A stretch of 20,359 bases of DNA from UMGS1532 sp045594795 (GTDB lineage Bacteria; Bacillota; Clostridia; Oscillospirales; Acutalibacteraceae). The notes below the pieces were generated by a model. That model had not been told where the DNA came from, ran no database searches, and worked only from the letters and a program-made list of their open reading frames with translations. The stretch is from positions 1 through 20,359 of the forward strand of contig JAZNZF010000019.1 in assembly GCA_045594795.1 (NCBI GenBank), in the 5' to 3' direction. The position numbers and the translations under genes are program-made. Positions 1 through 6,457 of the stretch are shown here, in pieces. How positions within the stretch are numbered: the first letter of the stretch is position 1; every line of letters begins with the position of its first letter.

Positions 1-9
1 CTCCTTGGC

Positions 10-60
10 TCACAGAACGACATGGCTACGATCCGACTTAAATGTGAGGCGGTCGTCCAT
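10..60 (-). CDS. Possible 16-residue mini-ORF coupled to the XRE gene
   Basis: An ATG at 60-58 overlaps the TAA stop of the upstream XRE regulator as TAATG, so terminating ribosomes could reinitiate there. The frame reads MDDRLTFKSDRSHVVL and ends at TGA (12-10). Four bases later an AAGGAG motif (6-1) probably serves the next gene beyond the edge. I recognise no family. It may be a coupling or leader peptide, or simply chance. The only support is the overlap geometry and the match with the same TAATG arrangement one gene upstream. Confidence 0.3.
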   Translation of the reverse strand: MDDRLTFKSDRSHVVL

Positions 61-575
61 TAAAGAGTGATACGATCCTTAAAATATTTCTCCCAAGATT
101 TGAGACTAATTTGCTTTCGTTCGCTTTCCCAAAGCCTAATCATATTGGCATCTACACCAACAAGCCTTGCAAACGGTCTTTTACCGAGATTAAGGCTTTC
201 ACGGTGCTCTCGTATTAGTGTGCCTTGTCCGACTGCTATAAAGCGGTTATAATCATCAAGAAGGTCATATACGGGGATATTATAGAGTTTGGAAAGCTTG
301 TCCGCTACGGTTTTATCAAAACCGTTGTGATTACCTGTTTCAAGATTTATGTATGTGCTACGAGCAATGCCAACAATCTGCGCTACTTCTTTTTGCATAA
401 GACCTAATTTGTGTCGGCAAAATCTCAAGCGGTCAGGGATGTTATCAATATCTTCGTATGAGTGGTATTGCTTGTTAAATAACTGAGCTTCCAGTAGTTT
501 GCGTGGTGCCATCAATCTAAAACTAAGAACAAACAAGGGAGAATGTTTTGTTTCACCGTTTTCGGTGTGCGACAT
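60..575 (-). CDS. XRE-family regulator with two HTH domains (element-borne)
   Basis: From the ATG at 575 the product is 171 residues. It begins MSHTENGETKHSP, has about 40 residues of unassigned N-terminus, then an XRE-type helix-turn-helix (LMQKEVAQIVGIARSTYINL, the Q-x3-A-x3-G-x-S-x3-I/L pattern). A linker ending YDLLDDYNRFI follows, then a second HTH-like segment (KRPFARLVGVDANMIRLWES). I prefer the ATG at 575 because it overlaps the stop of the sigK fragment as TAATG and implies translational coupling. A TTG at 638 would add 21 residues but has no Shine-Dalgarno site. Being next to the sigK junction suggests a control gene of the inserted element; whether it governs excision or lysogeny is inference. 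It is not the recombinase. Confidence 0.75.
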   Translation of the reverse strand: MSHTENGETKHSPLFVLSFRLMAPRKLLEAQLFNKQYHSYEDIDNIPDRLRFCRHKLGLMQKEVAQIVGIARSTYINLETGNHNGFDKTVADKLSKLYNIPVYDLLDDYNRFIAVGQGTLIREHRESLNLGKRPFARLVGVDANMIRLWESERKQISLKSWEKYFKDRITL

Positions 576-994
576 TATATACATATTTTCTGCCGTCTGT
601 TCGGTAATTCTCCAATGGGGAGTTCTTTTTGTAACCAAAAACTCATTTGTGAGAGGGTTGCATTTTCTATACAGCGCGAAGCGTATGTGGCTAATTTTAT
701 TCCTTTATTTCCCTTGTAGGTTGATATTGCCTTGATAAGTCCTACTGTTCCTATTGAAATTAAGTCTTCTTGCTCTATATTGCTACTTGAATATTTTTTT
801 ACAATATGCGCTACCAACCTTAAATTGTGTTCTATTAGCTTTGTTCGTGCTTCTTCACTTCCGTTTAGCATTTGCTCTATATACTCTTGCTCTTTTTTGC
901 GTGAAAGCGGTGGCGGAAACTGACCGCTTGTAGTAACGTGCAAAACCATATAAACTATATTTGACATTGCAGATAAAATAAGTTGTAATAGCAT
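575..994 (-). CDS. sigK: Pro-sigma-K 5' fragment, interrupted
   Basis: This frame encodes the N-terminal half of the late mother-cell sporulation sigma factor. Residues 1-20 form a hydrophobic stretch resembling the pro-sequence of B. subtilis pro-sigma-K. FPPPLS follows, then region 1.2/2 with LIEHNLRLVAHIVKK, DLISIGTVGLIKAI and KLATYASRCIEN (residues 53-111). The family would continue EIL... into regions 3 and 4; here residue 112 onward is unrelated and the frame stops after 139 residues. Regions 3 and 4 are absent, so this piece alone cannot be a working sigma factor. ATG at 994 has a good AAAGGGTGA site. The same layout is spoIVCB in B. subtilis, where excision of skin restores the gene. 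A degraded, permanently broken sigK is the alternative. Confidence 0.85.
   Translation of the reverse strand: MLLQLILSAMSNIVYMVLHVTTSGQFPPPLSRKKEQEYIEQMLNGSEEARTKLIEHNLRLVAHIVKKYSSSNIEQEDLISIGTVGLIKAISTYKGNKGIKLATYASRCIENATLSQMSFWLQKELPIGELPNRRQKICI
655..673 (-). other. sigK/element junction (attachment-site half)
   Basis: On the minus strand, codons TGT-ATA-GAA-AAT (673-662) encode the conserved CIEN of sigma-K. The next codon is GCA (661-659) where the family has Glu (GAR). Homology therefore ends at or just after AATG (664-661). From memory, the B. subtilis skin crossover uses a short AATGA repeat at the same codons, so AATG is a reasonable guess for the crossover core. The partner site is outside the window. 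Confidence 0.55.
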
Positions 995-1058
995 TATTAT
1001 TCACCCTTTAGAATGTACGCAAAAGCACGCTTGTATTATGCTATTAAAACATTTGCAC

Positions 1059-1086
1059 TTTACAAATTCTTAAAATGTAGTAAAAT
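1059..1086 (+). promoter_or_regulatory. Sigma-A-type promoter for the SGNH gene
   Basis: TTTACA at 1059-1064 and TAAAAT at 1081-1086 are separated by 16 bases. They lie about 47 bases before the start of the SGNH hydrolase, in the gap divergent to sigK. The match is fair rather than perfect. Confidence 0.45.
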
Positions 1087-1132
1087 ATAAAGTAGATATT
1101 GTTTAATTTCTTTTATTTTAAAGGTGAATGAA

Positions 1133-1873
1133 ATGCAAAAAATTATCTCGGCTGTGCTTTCAGCGCTTGCCGTAATCAACGTTGGTATTGCGATATATAT
1201 GTATATAGTCGGCAGTGCAGCGGGTACCACCATAACCGAATACGAAAAGGTTATAACCTACAAACTTCGCGAGCCAAGCACACGCTACAGCTTTAAAACG
1301 GTTGACCGAAGTTATTTTGACGATGCACTTTTTATTGGTGATTCTCGTACTGTAGGTCTACACCGCTATGCCGAAATTTATAATGCCGACTATCTTGCCG
1401 AGGTTGGTGCTACAATCCACGGCGTATACGGTATTACCTGTGCCGACGAAAACGGCTACTATACGCTTATGGACCTTTTGCAAAACCGCACCTATGGTAA
1501 GGTTTATATTATGTTTGGCGTAAACGAAATTGCTGGTGACCTGCAACAAAACGCCGAAGCTTATTTAGAGCTTGTAAACACAGTAAAGGAATACCAGCCC
1601 AACGCTATTATTTACATTTGCGCTAACCTACACGTAGGTGAAAGCTATACTTATATAAACCCATATTACAACAACGAGCGTCTTGACACTTATAACGAAA
1701 TGCTCTCAAAATATGCCGACGGTAAAACCACTTTTTATATTGACGTAAATGAGGTTTATGACGACAAAAACGGCAACCTTGCCGCCGAGTACACAGGCGA
1801 TGGTTTGCATCTATATGAGAACTGCTATCCGGTATGGGCATCGTGGCTATGCGCACGTGCCATAGATAAATAG
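1133..1873 (+). CDS. Membrane-anchored SGNH/GDSL-type hydrolase
   Basis: The 246-residue product has an N-terminal hydrophobic helix (about residues 2-31), probably an uncleaved anchor. The extracellular domain shows FIGDSRTVGL with the block-I nucleophile Ser71, FGVNEI as the Asn block, and DGLHLY near the end supplying Asp223 and His226. This is the SGNH esterase/acyltransferase fold, seen in surface enzymes that modify wall polysaccharides or peptidoglycan; the substrate cannot be read from sequence. A GTG at 1124 lies in frame, but it sits inside the Shine-Dalgarno AAAGGTGA (1120-1127), so I use ATG 1133. The stop is followed 11 bases later by the S51 peptidase start, suggesting one transcript. 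Confidence 0.75.
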   Translation: MQKIISAVLSALAVINVGIAIYMYIVGSAAGTTITEYEKVITYKLREPSTRYSFKTVDRSYFDDALFIGDSRTVGLHRYAEIYNADYLAEVGATIHGVYGITCADENGYYTLMDLLQNRTYGKVYIMFGVNEIAGDLQQNAEAYLELVNTVKEYQPNAIIYICANLHVGESYTYINPYYNNERLDTYNEMLSKYADGKTTFYIDVNEVYDDKNGNLAAEYTGDGLHLYENCYPVWASWLCARAIDK

Positions 1874-1884
1874 AGGTATTGCTT

Positions 1885-2463
1885 ATGCATTTAATACTTA
1901 CCTCTTGCGATTTTAGTAATGAAAACTCGCGCAAGATTATTTTTGAAAACTTAAAACAGCCGGTTGATAAATGTAGGATTCTTTTTATCCCTAACGAACG
2001 CGCAAGAAGAAATGCGATTCTTAGTGATAAATTTTACCTGCACCTTATGCAATACGGTTTTTTGCGCGAGAACATTTACGTGCTTGACTACTACGATGCT
2101 GAAAAATTCTCTAACCTTGATATAGACGCTATTTTCGTAGGTGGTGGCAACACCTTTGGCACCTTTTACCGCATTAAAAAGCACGGCTTTTTAGAGCCGC
2201 TTAAACGGTATATTGAATCGGGTGTTACCTATATTGGCGGAAGTGCGGGTGTGCATATAGTTTCTAAAAGCACCAAGCACGTTCTCCCCTACGACCCCGA
2301 CCGAAACCAAACGCAAGACTATACCGCTTTAGGATATTTCGACGGTATTATAATATGCCACTTTTGTGACGAGCGCCGCGCACATTATGAAAAATTAAAA
2401 GCCGAGGGTGAATATAAAGTTTATACCCTTACTAACGACGAGGCAATTATTATTGATGAATAA
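1885..2463 (+). CDS. Peptidase family S51 (PepE-like) protein
   Basis: The 192-residue product has the class-I glutamine-amidotransferase-like fold of dipeptidase E and cyanophycinase. FVGGGNTFGTFYRI (residues 84-97) is the substrate-loop glycine motif, GGSAGVHI (118-125) holds the nucleophile elbow Ser120, and ICHFCDERRAHY gives the likely catalytic His159. Family members cleave Asp-X dipeptides or related acidic peptides. At 192 residues it is shorter than E. coli PepE (about 229) and ends soon after NDEAIIIDE. A TTG at 1879 is in frame but almost touches the AGAGGT site (1872-1877), so ATG 1885 is preferred. It follows the SGNH gene and precedes a strong terminator. Confidence 0.75.
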   Translation: MHLILTSCDFSNENSRKIIFENLKQPVDKCRILFIPNERARRNAILSDKFYLHLMQYGFLRENIYVLDYYDAEKFSNLDIDAIFVGGGNTFGTFYRIKKHGFLEPLKRYIESGVTYIGGSAGVHIVSKSTKHVLPYDPDRNQTQDYTALGYFDGIIICHFCDERRAHYEKLKAEGEYKVYTLTNDEAIIIDE

Positions 2464-2467
2464 ATTT

Positions 2468-2507
2468 AAAGCTACGATTTTCTAATTTTAGAATCGTAGC
2501 TTTTTTT
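2468..2507 (+). terminator. Intrinsic terminator after the S51 peptidase gene
   Basis: AAAGCTACGATT (2468-2479) pairs with AATCGTAGCTTT (2492-2503), with further pairing of TCTA and TAGA inside, and is followed by a run of T. It closes the two-gene unit just before the ATP synthase promoter. Confidence 0.9.
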
Positions 2508-2517
2508 AAAAAATGTA

Positions 2518-2545
2518 TTGTAAAAAAAGTAATTAGTGATATAAT
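2518..2545 (+). promoter_or_regulatory. Promoter of the ATP synthase operon
   Basis: TTGTAA (2518-2523), a 16-base spacer and a perfect TATAAT (2540-2545), with TGA directly before it as an extended -10 element. Transcription should begin near 2552, giving a 5' leader of about 20 bases before the GTG at 2573. It sits directly downstream of the preceding terminator. I see no operator or riboswitch. Confidence 0.75.
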
Positions 2546-2572
2546 ATTTAATTAAAGGATTAGTTAAAGAAG

Positions 2573-2896
2573 GTGGTTAAAATTAACTCTGATATTTTTG
2601 GTGCGGCCATAGCCTTTTTAATAGGCGGGCTAATCTCTTTTTTAAACTACGCTTTATCAAAATATATACTTAAAAGTAGACCTAATATTTACGCCTCAAC
2701 ACATCTGTTGCGTCAAATAATTGGTATTGGGTATTTAGTTGTACTATATCTGTTTGCAGACCGCACACCTTTTAGTCCAATATGGTTGGTTTTGGGCGGT
2801 TGTCTTGGTATAACTATACCTATGTTTTATTTCACCTACCGTTTAGTTAAGTTTAACAATATTAAAGAAAACAAGGAGGACGAGTATAATGGGTGA
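2573..2896 (+). CDS. atpI: Small membrane protein, AtpI-like (ATP synthase subunit I position)
   Basis: The 107-residue protein has three clear hydrophobic helices (about residues 9-28, 47-63 and 69-88) and a charged C-terminal tail (NIKENKEDEYNG). Its place as first gene of the atp operon, its size and its topology fit the AtpI/UncI group, a non-stoichiometric factor that helps assemble the c-ring or supports Mg2+ uptake. Sequence identity is too weak for me to prove the family. GTG 2573 is the first possible start after an in-frame TAG; AAAGGA at 2554-2559 is rather far, while AAGAAGG overlaps the start, so an ATT start at 2582 cannot be excluded. Its 3' end overlaps atpB by 8 bases. Confidence 0.6.
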   Translation: MVKINSDIFGAAIAFLIGGLISFLNYALSKYILKSRPNIYASTHLLRQIIGIGYLVVLYLFADRTPFSPIWLVLGGCLGITIPMFYFTYRLVKFNNIKENKEDEYNG

Positions 2897-3563
2897 AGGT
2901 TCACGCGTTATTTTTAGTCTTTTCGGTTTTCTTGATATTACGGGCGAGGTTGTTACTATGTTTATAATACTTGGCATAGTAACCGTAATTTCGCTTATTG
3001 TAAAGCACAACCTTAAAGAACGACCCGGTAAATTCCAGAATATGATAGAAACCGGTGTTGAATATTTAGACAAGTTTTTTGGTGACCTACTTGGCAAGAA
3101 AAAGTCGCGCCAATATTTCACCTTTTTAGCATCTCTCTTTATATTCATAATTTTCGCCAACTATTCGGGGCTATTTCCAGGCGTTGGGCTTACCGATTAT
3201 GTAAAGGCACCCACCGCTTCGCTTTCGGTTACAGCAGGGCTTGGAATTATAACCTTTGTGTTTTTACAAGTAGCAGGTCTTCGTATGGGCGTTAAACACT
3301 ACTTTAAACGCTTTGTAAGCCCAATGTTCTTTATGCTACCGCTTTTACTTTTAGACGAATTTATTAAACCCGCCTCTTTGGCATTGCGTTTGTTCGGTAA
3401 TGTTTTTGGAGAGGAGATGGTTACAGAAGAGCTATACCACATATTCCCTATAGGCATACCTGTGGTTATGATGGTGCTCTCAATTCTCTTCTGCGCTTTA
3501 CAAGCACTCGTGTTTACAATGCTTACCTCTATCTATTTAGATGAGGTAACCGAAATAGAATAA
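2889..3563 (+). CDS. atpB: ATP synthase F0 subunit a
   Basis: Subunit a forms the two half-channels that feed ions to the c-ring. The 224-residue product has about five membrane helices. The signature SLALRLFGNVFGEE holds the essential Arg167 (E. coli Arg210), and an earlier helix carries IFANYSGLFPG, which is also family-typical. It is somewhat shorter than the 240-270 residues common in bacteria, mainly at the N-terminus. ATG 2889 has a strong GGAGG site and overlaps the end of the AtpI-like gene, indicating coupled translation. Confidence 0.96.
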   Translation: MGEGSRVIFSLFGFLDITGEVVTMFIILGIVTVISLIVKHNLKERPGKFQNMIETGVEYLDKFFGDLLGKKKSRQYFTFLASLFIFIIFANYSGLFPGVGLTDYVKAPTASLSVTAGLGIITFVFLQVAGLRMGVKHYFKRFVSPMFFMLPLLLLDEFIKPASLALRLFGNVFGEEMVTEELYHIFPIGIPVVMMVLSILFCALQALVFTMLTSIYLDEVTEIE

Positions 3564-3585
3564 TAATTTAAAGGAGAAATATATT

Positions 3586-3813
3586 ATGTCATCACCAATT
3601 ATTGCAATCGCGGCAGCTTTGGCTATCGCAGTAAGTACCTTAGGCCCTGCTATAGCACAGGGTATTACCGCTAAAAGCGCTATGGAAAGTATTGCTCGTC
3701 AGCCCGATGCAGCCAAGGACATTCGTTCTACACTTATTATTTCACTTGCACTTATGGAGGCACTTACCATCTACGGATTACTTATTGCCTTTATGCTTGT
3801 TGCAAAGCTATAA
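3586..3813 (+). CDS. atpE: ATP synthase F0 subunit c (rotor ring)
   Basis: A 75-residue hairpin of two membrane helices joined by the polar loop ARQPDA (about residues 37-42). The ion-binding carboxylate is Glu58 in LMEALTIYGLLIA, with Gln25 on the first helix (GPAIAQG) and Tyr63. Na+-type rings usually have Ser/Thr directly after the Glu; here it is Ala59, and the EALTIYGL segment resembles proton-type cyanobacterial rings as I remember them. Proton coupling is therefore more likely, but this is inference. A strong AAGGAG site (3571-3576) suits the high copy number needed for the ring. Confidence 0.96.
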   Translation: MSSPIIAIAAALAIAVSTLGPAIAQGITAKSAMESIARQPDAAKDIRSTLIISLALMEALTIYGLLIAFMLVAKL

Positions 3814-3822
3814 TTCTGCTCT

Positions 3823-4242
3823 ATGACTATACAGTTATCGGTTACGGTTTGGACCGTTATATGCTTTTTACTACTTATGCTTATACTAAACAATCTGCTG
3901 TTTCGACCAATACTAAAGCTATTGGACCAAAGAAAACAGCGGATTGATTTAGCATTACAAAAAAAGCAAGAGATATTAAGGCTTAACTCCGAGCATATTG
4001 CCCTAACTAAGCAAAAAGAAAAAGAGTTTTTAGATAGCGAGGCATTAAGACTAAAAGCAAAAATTGCTGAGGTTAGAGAAGACTGCATAAAAGACATTGA
4101 AAAAGCTAAAAAAGAAAGACTGCAAGCCTTACAAGATTGTGAAACGCTATGTGAAACACAACATAATGAAATACTTGATACCTTAAGCGTACACACATTG
4201 GATATAGCTCGTATGTTTGCAGATAGTTTAATTGAGGAGTAG
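3823..4242 (+). CDS. atpF: ATP synthase F0 subunit b (peripheral stalk)
   Basis: The 139-residue product has one N-terminal membrane helix (about residues 6-27), then LLFRPILKLLDQRKQRI, the typical juxtamembrane motif of b. A long Lys/Glu-rich helix follows to the end (HTLDIARMFADSLIEE). It is short for the family (about 155-170). The next frame begins with a second b-like segment, so the peripheral stalk is probably a b/b' heterodimer. ATG 3823 has no visible Shine-Dalgarno site; it lies nine bases after the atpE stop and may depend on ribosomes finishing atpE, which would lower b output relative to c. Confidence 0.93.
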   Translation: MTIQLSVTVWTVICFLLLMLILNNLLFRPILKLLDQRKQRIDLALQKKQEILRLNSEHIALTKQKEKEFLDSEALRLKAKIAEVREDCIKDIEKAKKERLQALQDCETLCETQHNEILDTLSVHTLDIARMFADSLIEE

Positions 4243-4245
4243 GCT

Positions 4246-6456
4246 ATGGAATTACATTATGTGTTAATCAACTTCAGCCTACTTGCAGCCTTGATTTTTC
4301 TTTTCTGCCGTAAGTTTATTATTAAATTATTTAAAACTCGCAGAGAGAATATATTAGAGCAATTAGACGAAGTAGAAAAAATCGAAAACGAAAATCTGCC
4401 AGAGTTTTCAGAACCCGTTTTTGAGAAGCAAAGTTTTGACAGTTGCAAAGAAATTTTGGAAGAAAAAGCGGCGGCAGATGAAAAAATTAAAACAATAAAA
4501 GAATTTGGTGTTCGCGAGTGCAATGAAATTCATCGCACTATGGTTGACAAAACCAAAAGGCAATTCTTTAAAACTATGGAAAAAGGCGTTGCCGAGGTGT
4601 TCGCGACCGAGCCATACCTTAGCAAAATAAGAGCTAAAGAGGCTTCTAAGCTTGACGAAATTCTCGGTATGATAAAGCTTACCGCGGGTGATAAAGCTTA
4701 CCTTAAACACCACGATGTGCTTTACGTTACACTTACCTCTGCCTATCCCCTACCTAAAGAGCTTGTCGATAAGGTTGACAGGGTAACAACCGAGCTTCTT
4801 GATACGGTAAACGGCAAAACTTCGCTTTGGGTAAAGGAAGACCCTGAGCTTATAGGCGGACTTATGCTACGCATCGGTGATACGGTTTACGATGCTACCG
4901 TTAAAGAAGAGCTATACCATTTTGAAAACAGTATTACAAGAGAGCCTATTACCTTTGACGAGGCAGCAAAAGAGGTTTATGCCGAGTTTAAAAAGAACGC
5001 AGAGGAATTTAAACCGAAAATCCACACCTATCAGCTTGGCCGTGTTATGCAAATTTCCGACGGCGTTTGTTGGATGGACGGTCTTGCCGACATTATGTAC
5101 GGTGAGGTTGTAGAATTTGACTGTGGCGAACGCGGAATGGTATTAGATATTCAGCACAACCGCATTGGATGTGTTATTTTTGGCGAGTACGAAGCTATTG
5201 AAAGTGGCAGTCGCGTACGTCGTGTTGGCAGAATCGCTTCGGTCCCTGTAGGTGAAGCTTTGCTTGGCAGAGTTGTTGATGCTGTTGGTAATGTTATAGA
5301 CGGCGAGGGTCACCTATACTACAAGGAAAAACGACCCATAGAGTTCCACGCACCCGCTATTCTTGACCGCGCACCCGTTTCAGAGCCGCTGCATACAGGA
5401 ATTAAGGCTATCGATTCTTTAGTTCCCTTAGGAAAAGGTCAGCGTGAATTAATTATTGGTGACAGACAAACGGGTAAAACTGCGCTTGCTATAGATACAA
5501 TTATTAACCAAAAAGGCAAAAACACTGTTTGTATATACGTAGCCATAGGCCAAAAAGAAACCGCTATTTCAGAAATTAAAGAAAAGTTAGAACACTACGG
5601 CGCTATGGAATATACCACAATAGTTGCGGCTACCGCCTCAGGCTCGGCAGCAACACAGTATATCGCGCCCTTTTCGGGTACCGCTATGGCTGAATATTTT
5701 ATGTATAGTGGCCGCGACGTATTAATTGTGTACGATGACCTTTCAAAACACGCGGTTGCATACCGCGAGCTGTCATTACTGCTACACCGCCCGTCAGGTA
5801 GAGAGGCGTACCCGGGTGATATATTCTATTTACACTCAAGGCTCTTGGAACGCTCGGCGCACTTATCAAGTGAGCTTGGCGGCGGCTCGATTACCGCTAT
5901 ACCCATCATTGAAACACTTGCAGGTGATATTTCCGCATACATTCCAACCAATGTTATTTCAATAACCGACGGTCAAATTTTCCTTGAAAGTGAGCTGTTT
6001 TACGAGGGTCAGCGCCCCGCTATTAACGTTGGTCTTTCGGTTTCTCGCGTTGGTGGCGCGGCACAAACCAAGCTTATGAAGCAGATGTCTGCAAGCCTTA
6101 GAACACGCCTTGCACAATACCGCGAGCTTGCCGATTTTACACAAATTGGTACCGATGTTGACGAGGCAACACTTAAAACGCTGTCCTCGGGTGCACATCT
6201 TATGGAATCGCTAAAACAGAGTAGATATCAGCCTCTTGACGACTGGAAGCAAGCACTTTTGCTTTTTGCCGTATCCGAGGGCTATGCAGATGATATTCCG
6301 CTTGACAATATGGCAGAGTTTGAAAATATGTTATTCCAATATGCTGAGGAAAACTACACTGCTTTGGTTCAAAAGTTAATCTCAGGCAAAAAAGCCGACG
6401 ATACCACCCTTAATGAAATTCGCGTAATGCTTTGCGAATACTTGAAGAGGTACTGA
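4246..6456 (+). CDS. atpA: Three-part fusion: b'-like stalk, delta C-terminal domain and ATP synthase alpha
   Basis: One unbroken 736-residue frame. Residues 5-24 are a membrane helix followed by the b-type motif FKTRRENI and a charged helical stretch to about 125. Residues 155-225 match the delta (OSCP) C-terminal domain: VTLTSAYPLPKEL and DPELIGGLMLRIGD. From about 235 the alpha subunit starts with its N-terminal helix, then SDGVCWMDGLADIMYGE, Walker A GDRQTGKT (405-412) and SVSRVGGAAQ with Arg601, equivalent to the alpha arginine finger. Alpha reaches its normal C-terminus. No separate atpH or atpA exists in the operon. The linker between delta and alpha is only about ten residues and contains no ATG, GTG or TTG. 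ATG 4246 has GAGGAG at 4234-4239. Mycobacteria fuse b to delta; the further fusion to alpha is, to my knowledge, not a described arrangement. Confidence 0.93.
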   Translation: MELHYVLINFSLLAALIFLFCRKFIIKLFKTRRENILEQLDEVEKIENENLPEFSEPVFEKQSFDSCKEILEEKAAADEKIKTIKEFGVRECNEIHRTMVDKTKRQFFKTMEKGVAEVFATEPYLSKIRAKEASKLDEILGMIKLTAGDKAYLKHHDVLYVTLTSAYPLPKELVDKVDRVTTELLDTVNGKTSLWVKEDPELIGGLMLRIGDTVYDATVKEELYHFENSITREPITFDEAAKEVYAEFKKNAEEFKPKIHTYQLGRVMQISDGVCWMDGLADIMYGEVVEFDCGERGMVLDIQHNRIGCVIFGEYEAIESGSRVRRVGRIASVPVGEALLGRVVDAVGNVIDGEGHLYYKEKRPIEFHAPAILDRAPVSEPLHTGIKAIDSLVPLGKGQRELIIGDRQTGKTALAIDTIINQKGKNTVCIYVAIGQKETAISEIKEKLEHYGAMEYTTIVAATASGSAATQYIAPFSGTAMAEYFMYSGRDVLIVYDDLSKHAVAYRELSLLLHRPSGREAYPGDIFYLHSRLLERSAHLSSELGGGSITAIPIIETLAGDISAYIPTNVISITDGQIFLESELFYEGQRPAINVGLSVSRVGGAAQTKLMKQMSASLRTRLAQYRELADFTQIGTDVDEATLKTLSSGAHLMESLKQSRYQPLDDWKQALLLFAVSEGYADDIPLDNMAEFENMLFQYAEENYTALVQKLISGKKADDTTLNEIRVMLCEYLKRY

Positions 6457-6457
6457 T

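Larger units (their letters stand above)
1..661 (-). mobile_element. One end of a skin-like element inserted in sigK
   Basis: The sigma-K reading frame on the minus strand follows the family up to codons for RCIEN (ending near 662) and then continues into 28 unrelated residues and a stop. Sequence left of about 661 carries a two-HTH XRE regulator, a mini-ORF and, at the very edge (6-1, minus strand), an AAGGAG ribosome-binding site for a gene outside the window. In Bacillus subtilis and several clostridia, sigK is split near this point by the prophage-like skin element, which is excised during sporulation. The recombinase and the 3' half of sigK are not visible and should lie to the left. The element's full extent is unknown; only this end is seen. 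Confidence 0.7.

Noticed and set aside
4246..4700. Reading the N-terminal part of the fusion as a second normal atpF plus a separate atpH
   Set aside because: There is no stop codon or ribosome-binding site between the b'-like, delta and alpha parts; the frame is continuous from 4246 to 6456.
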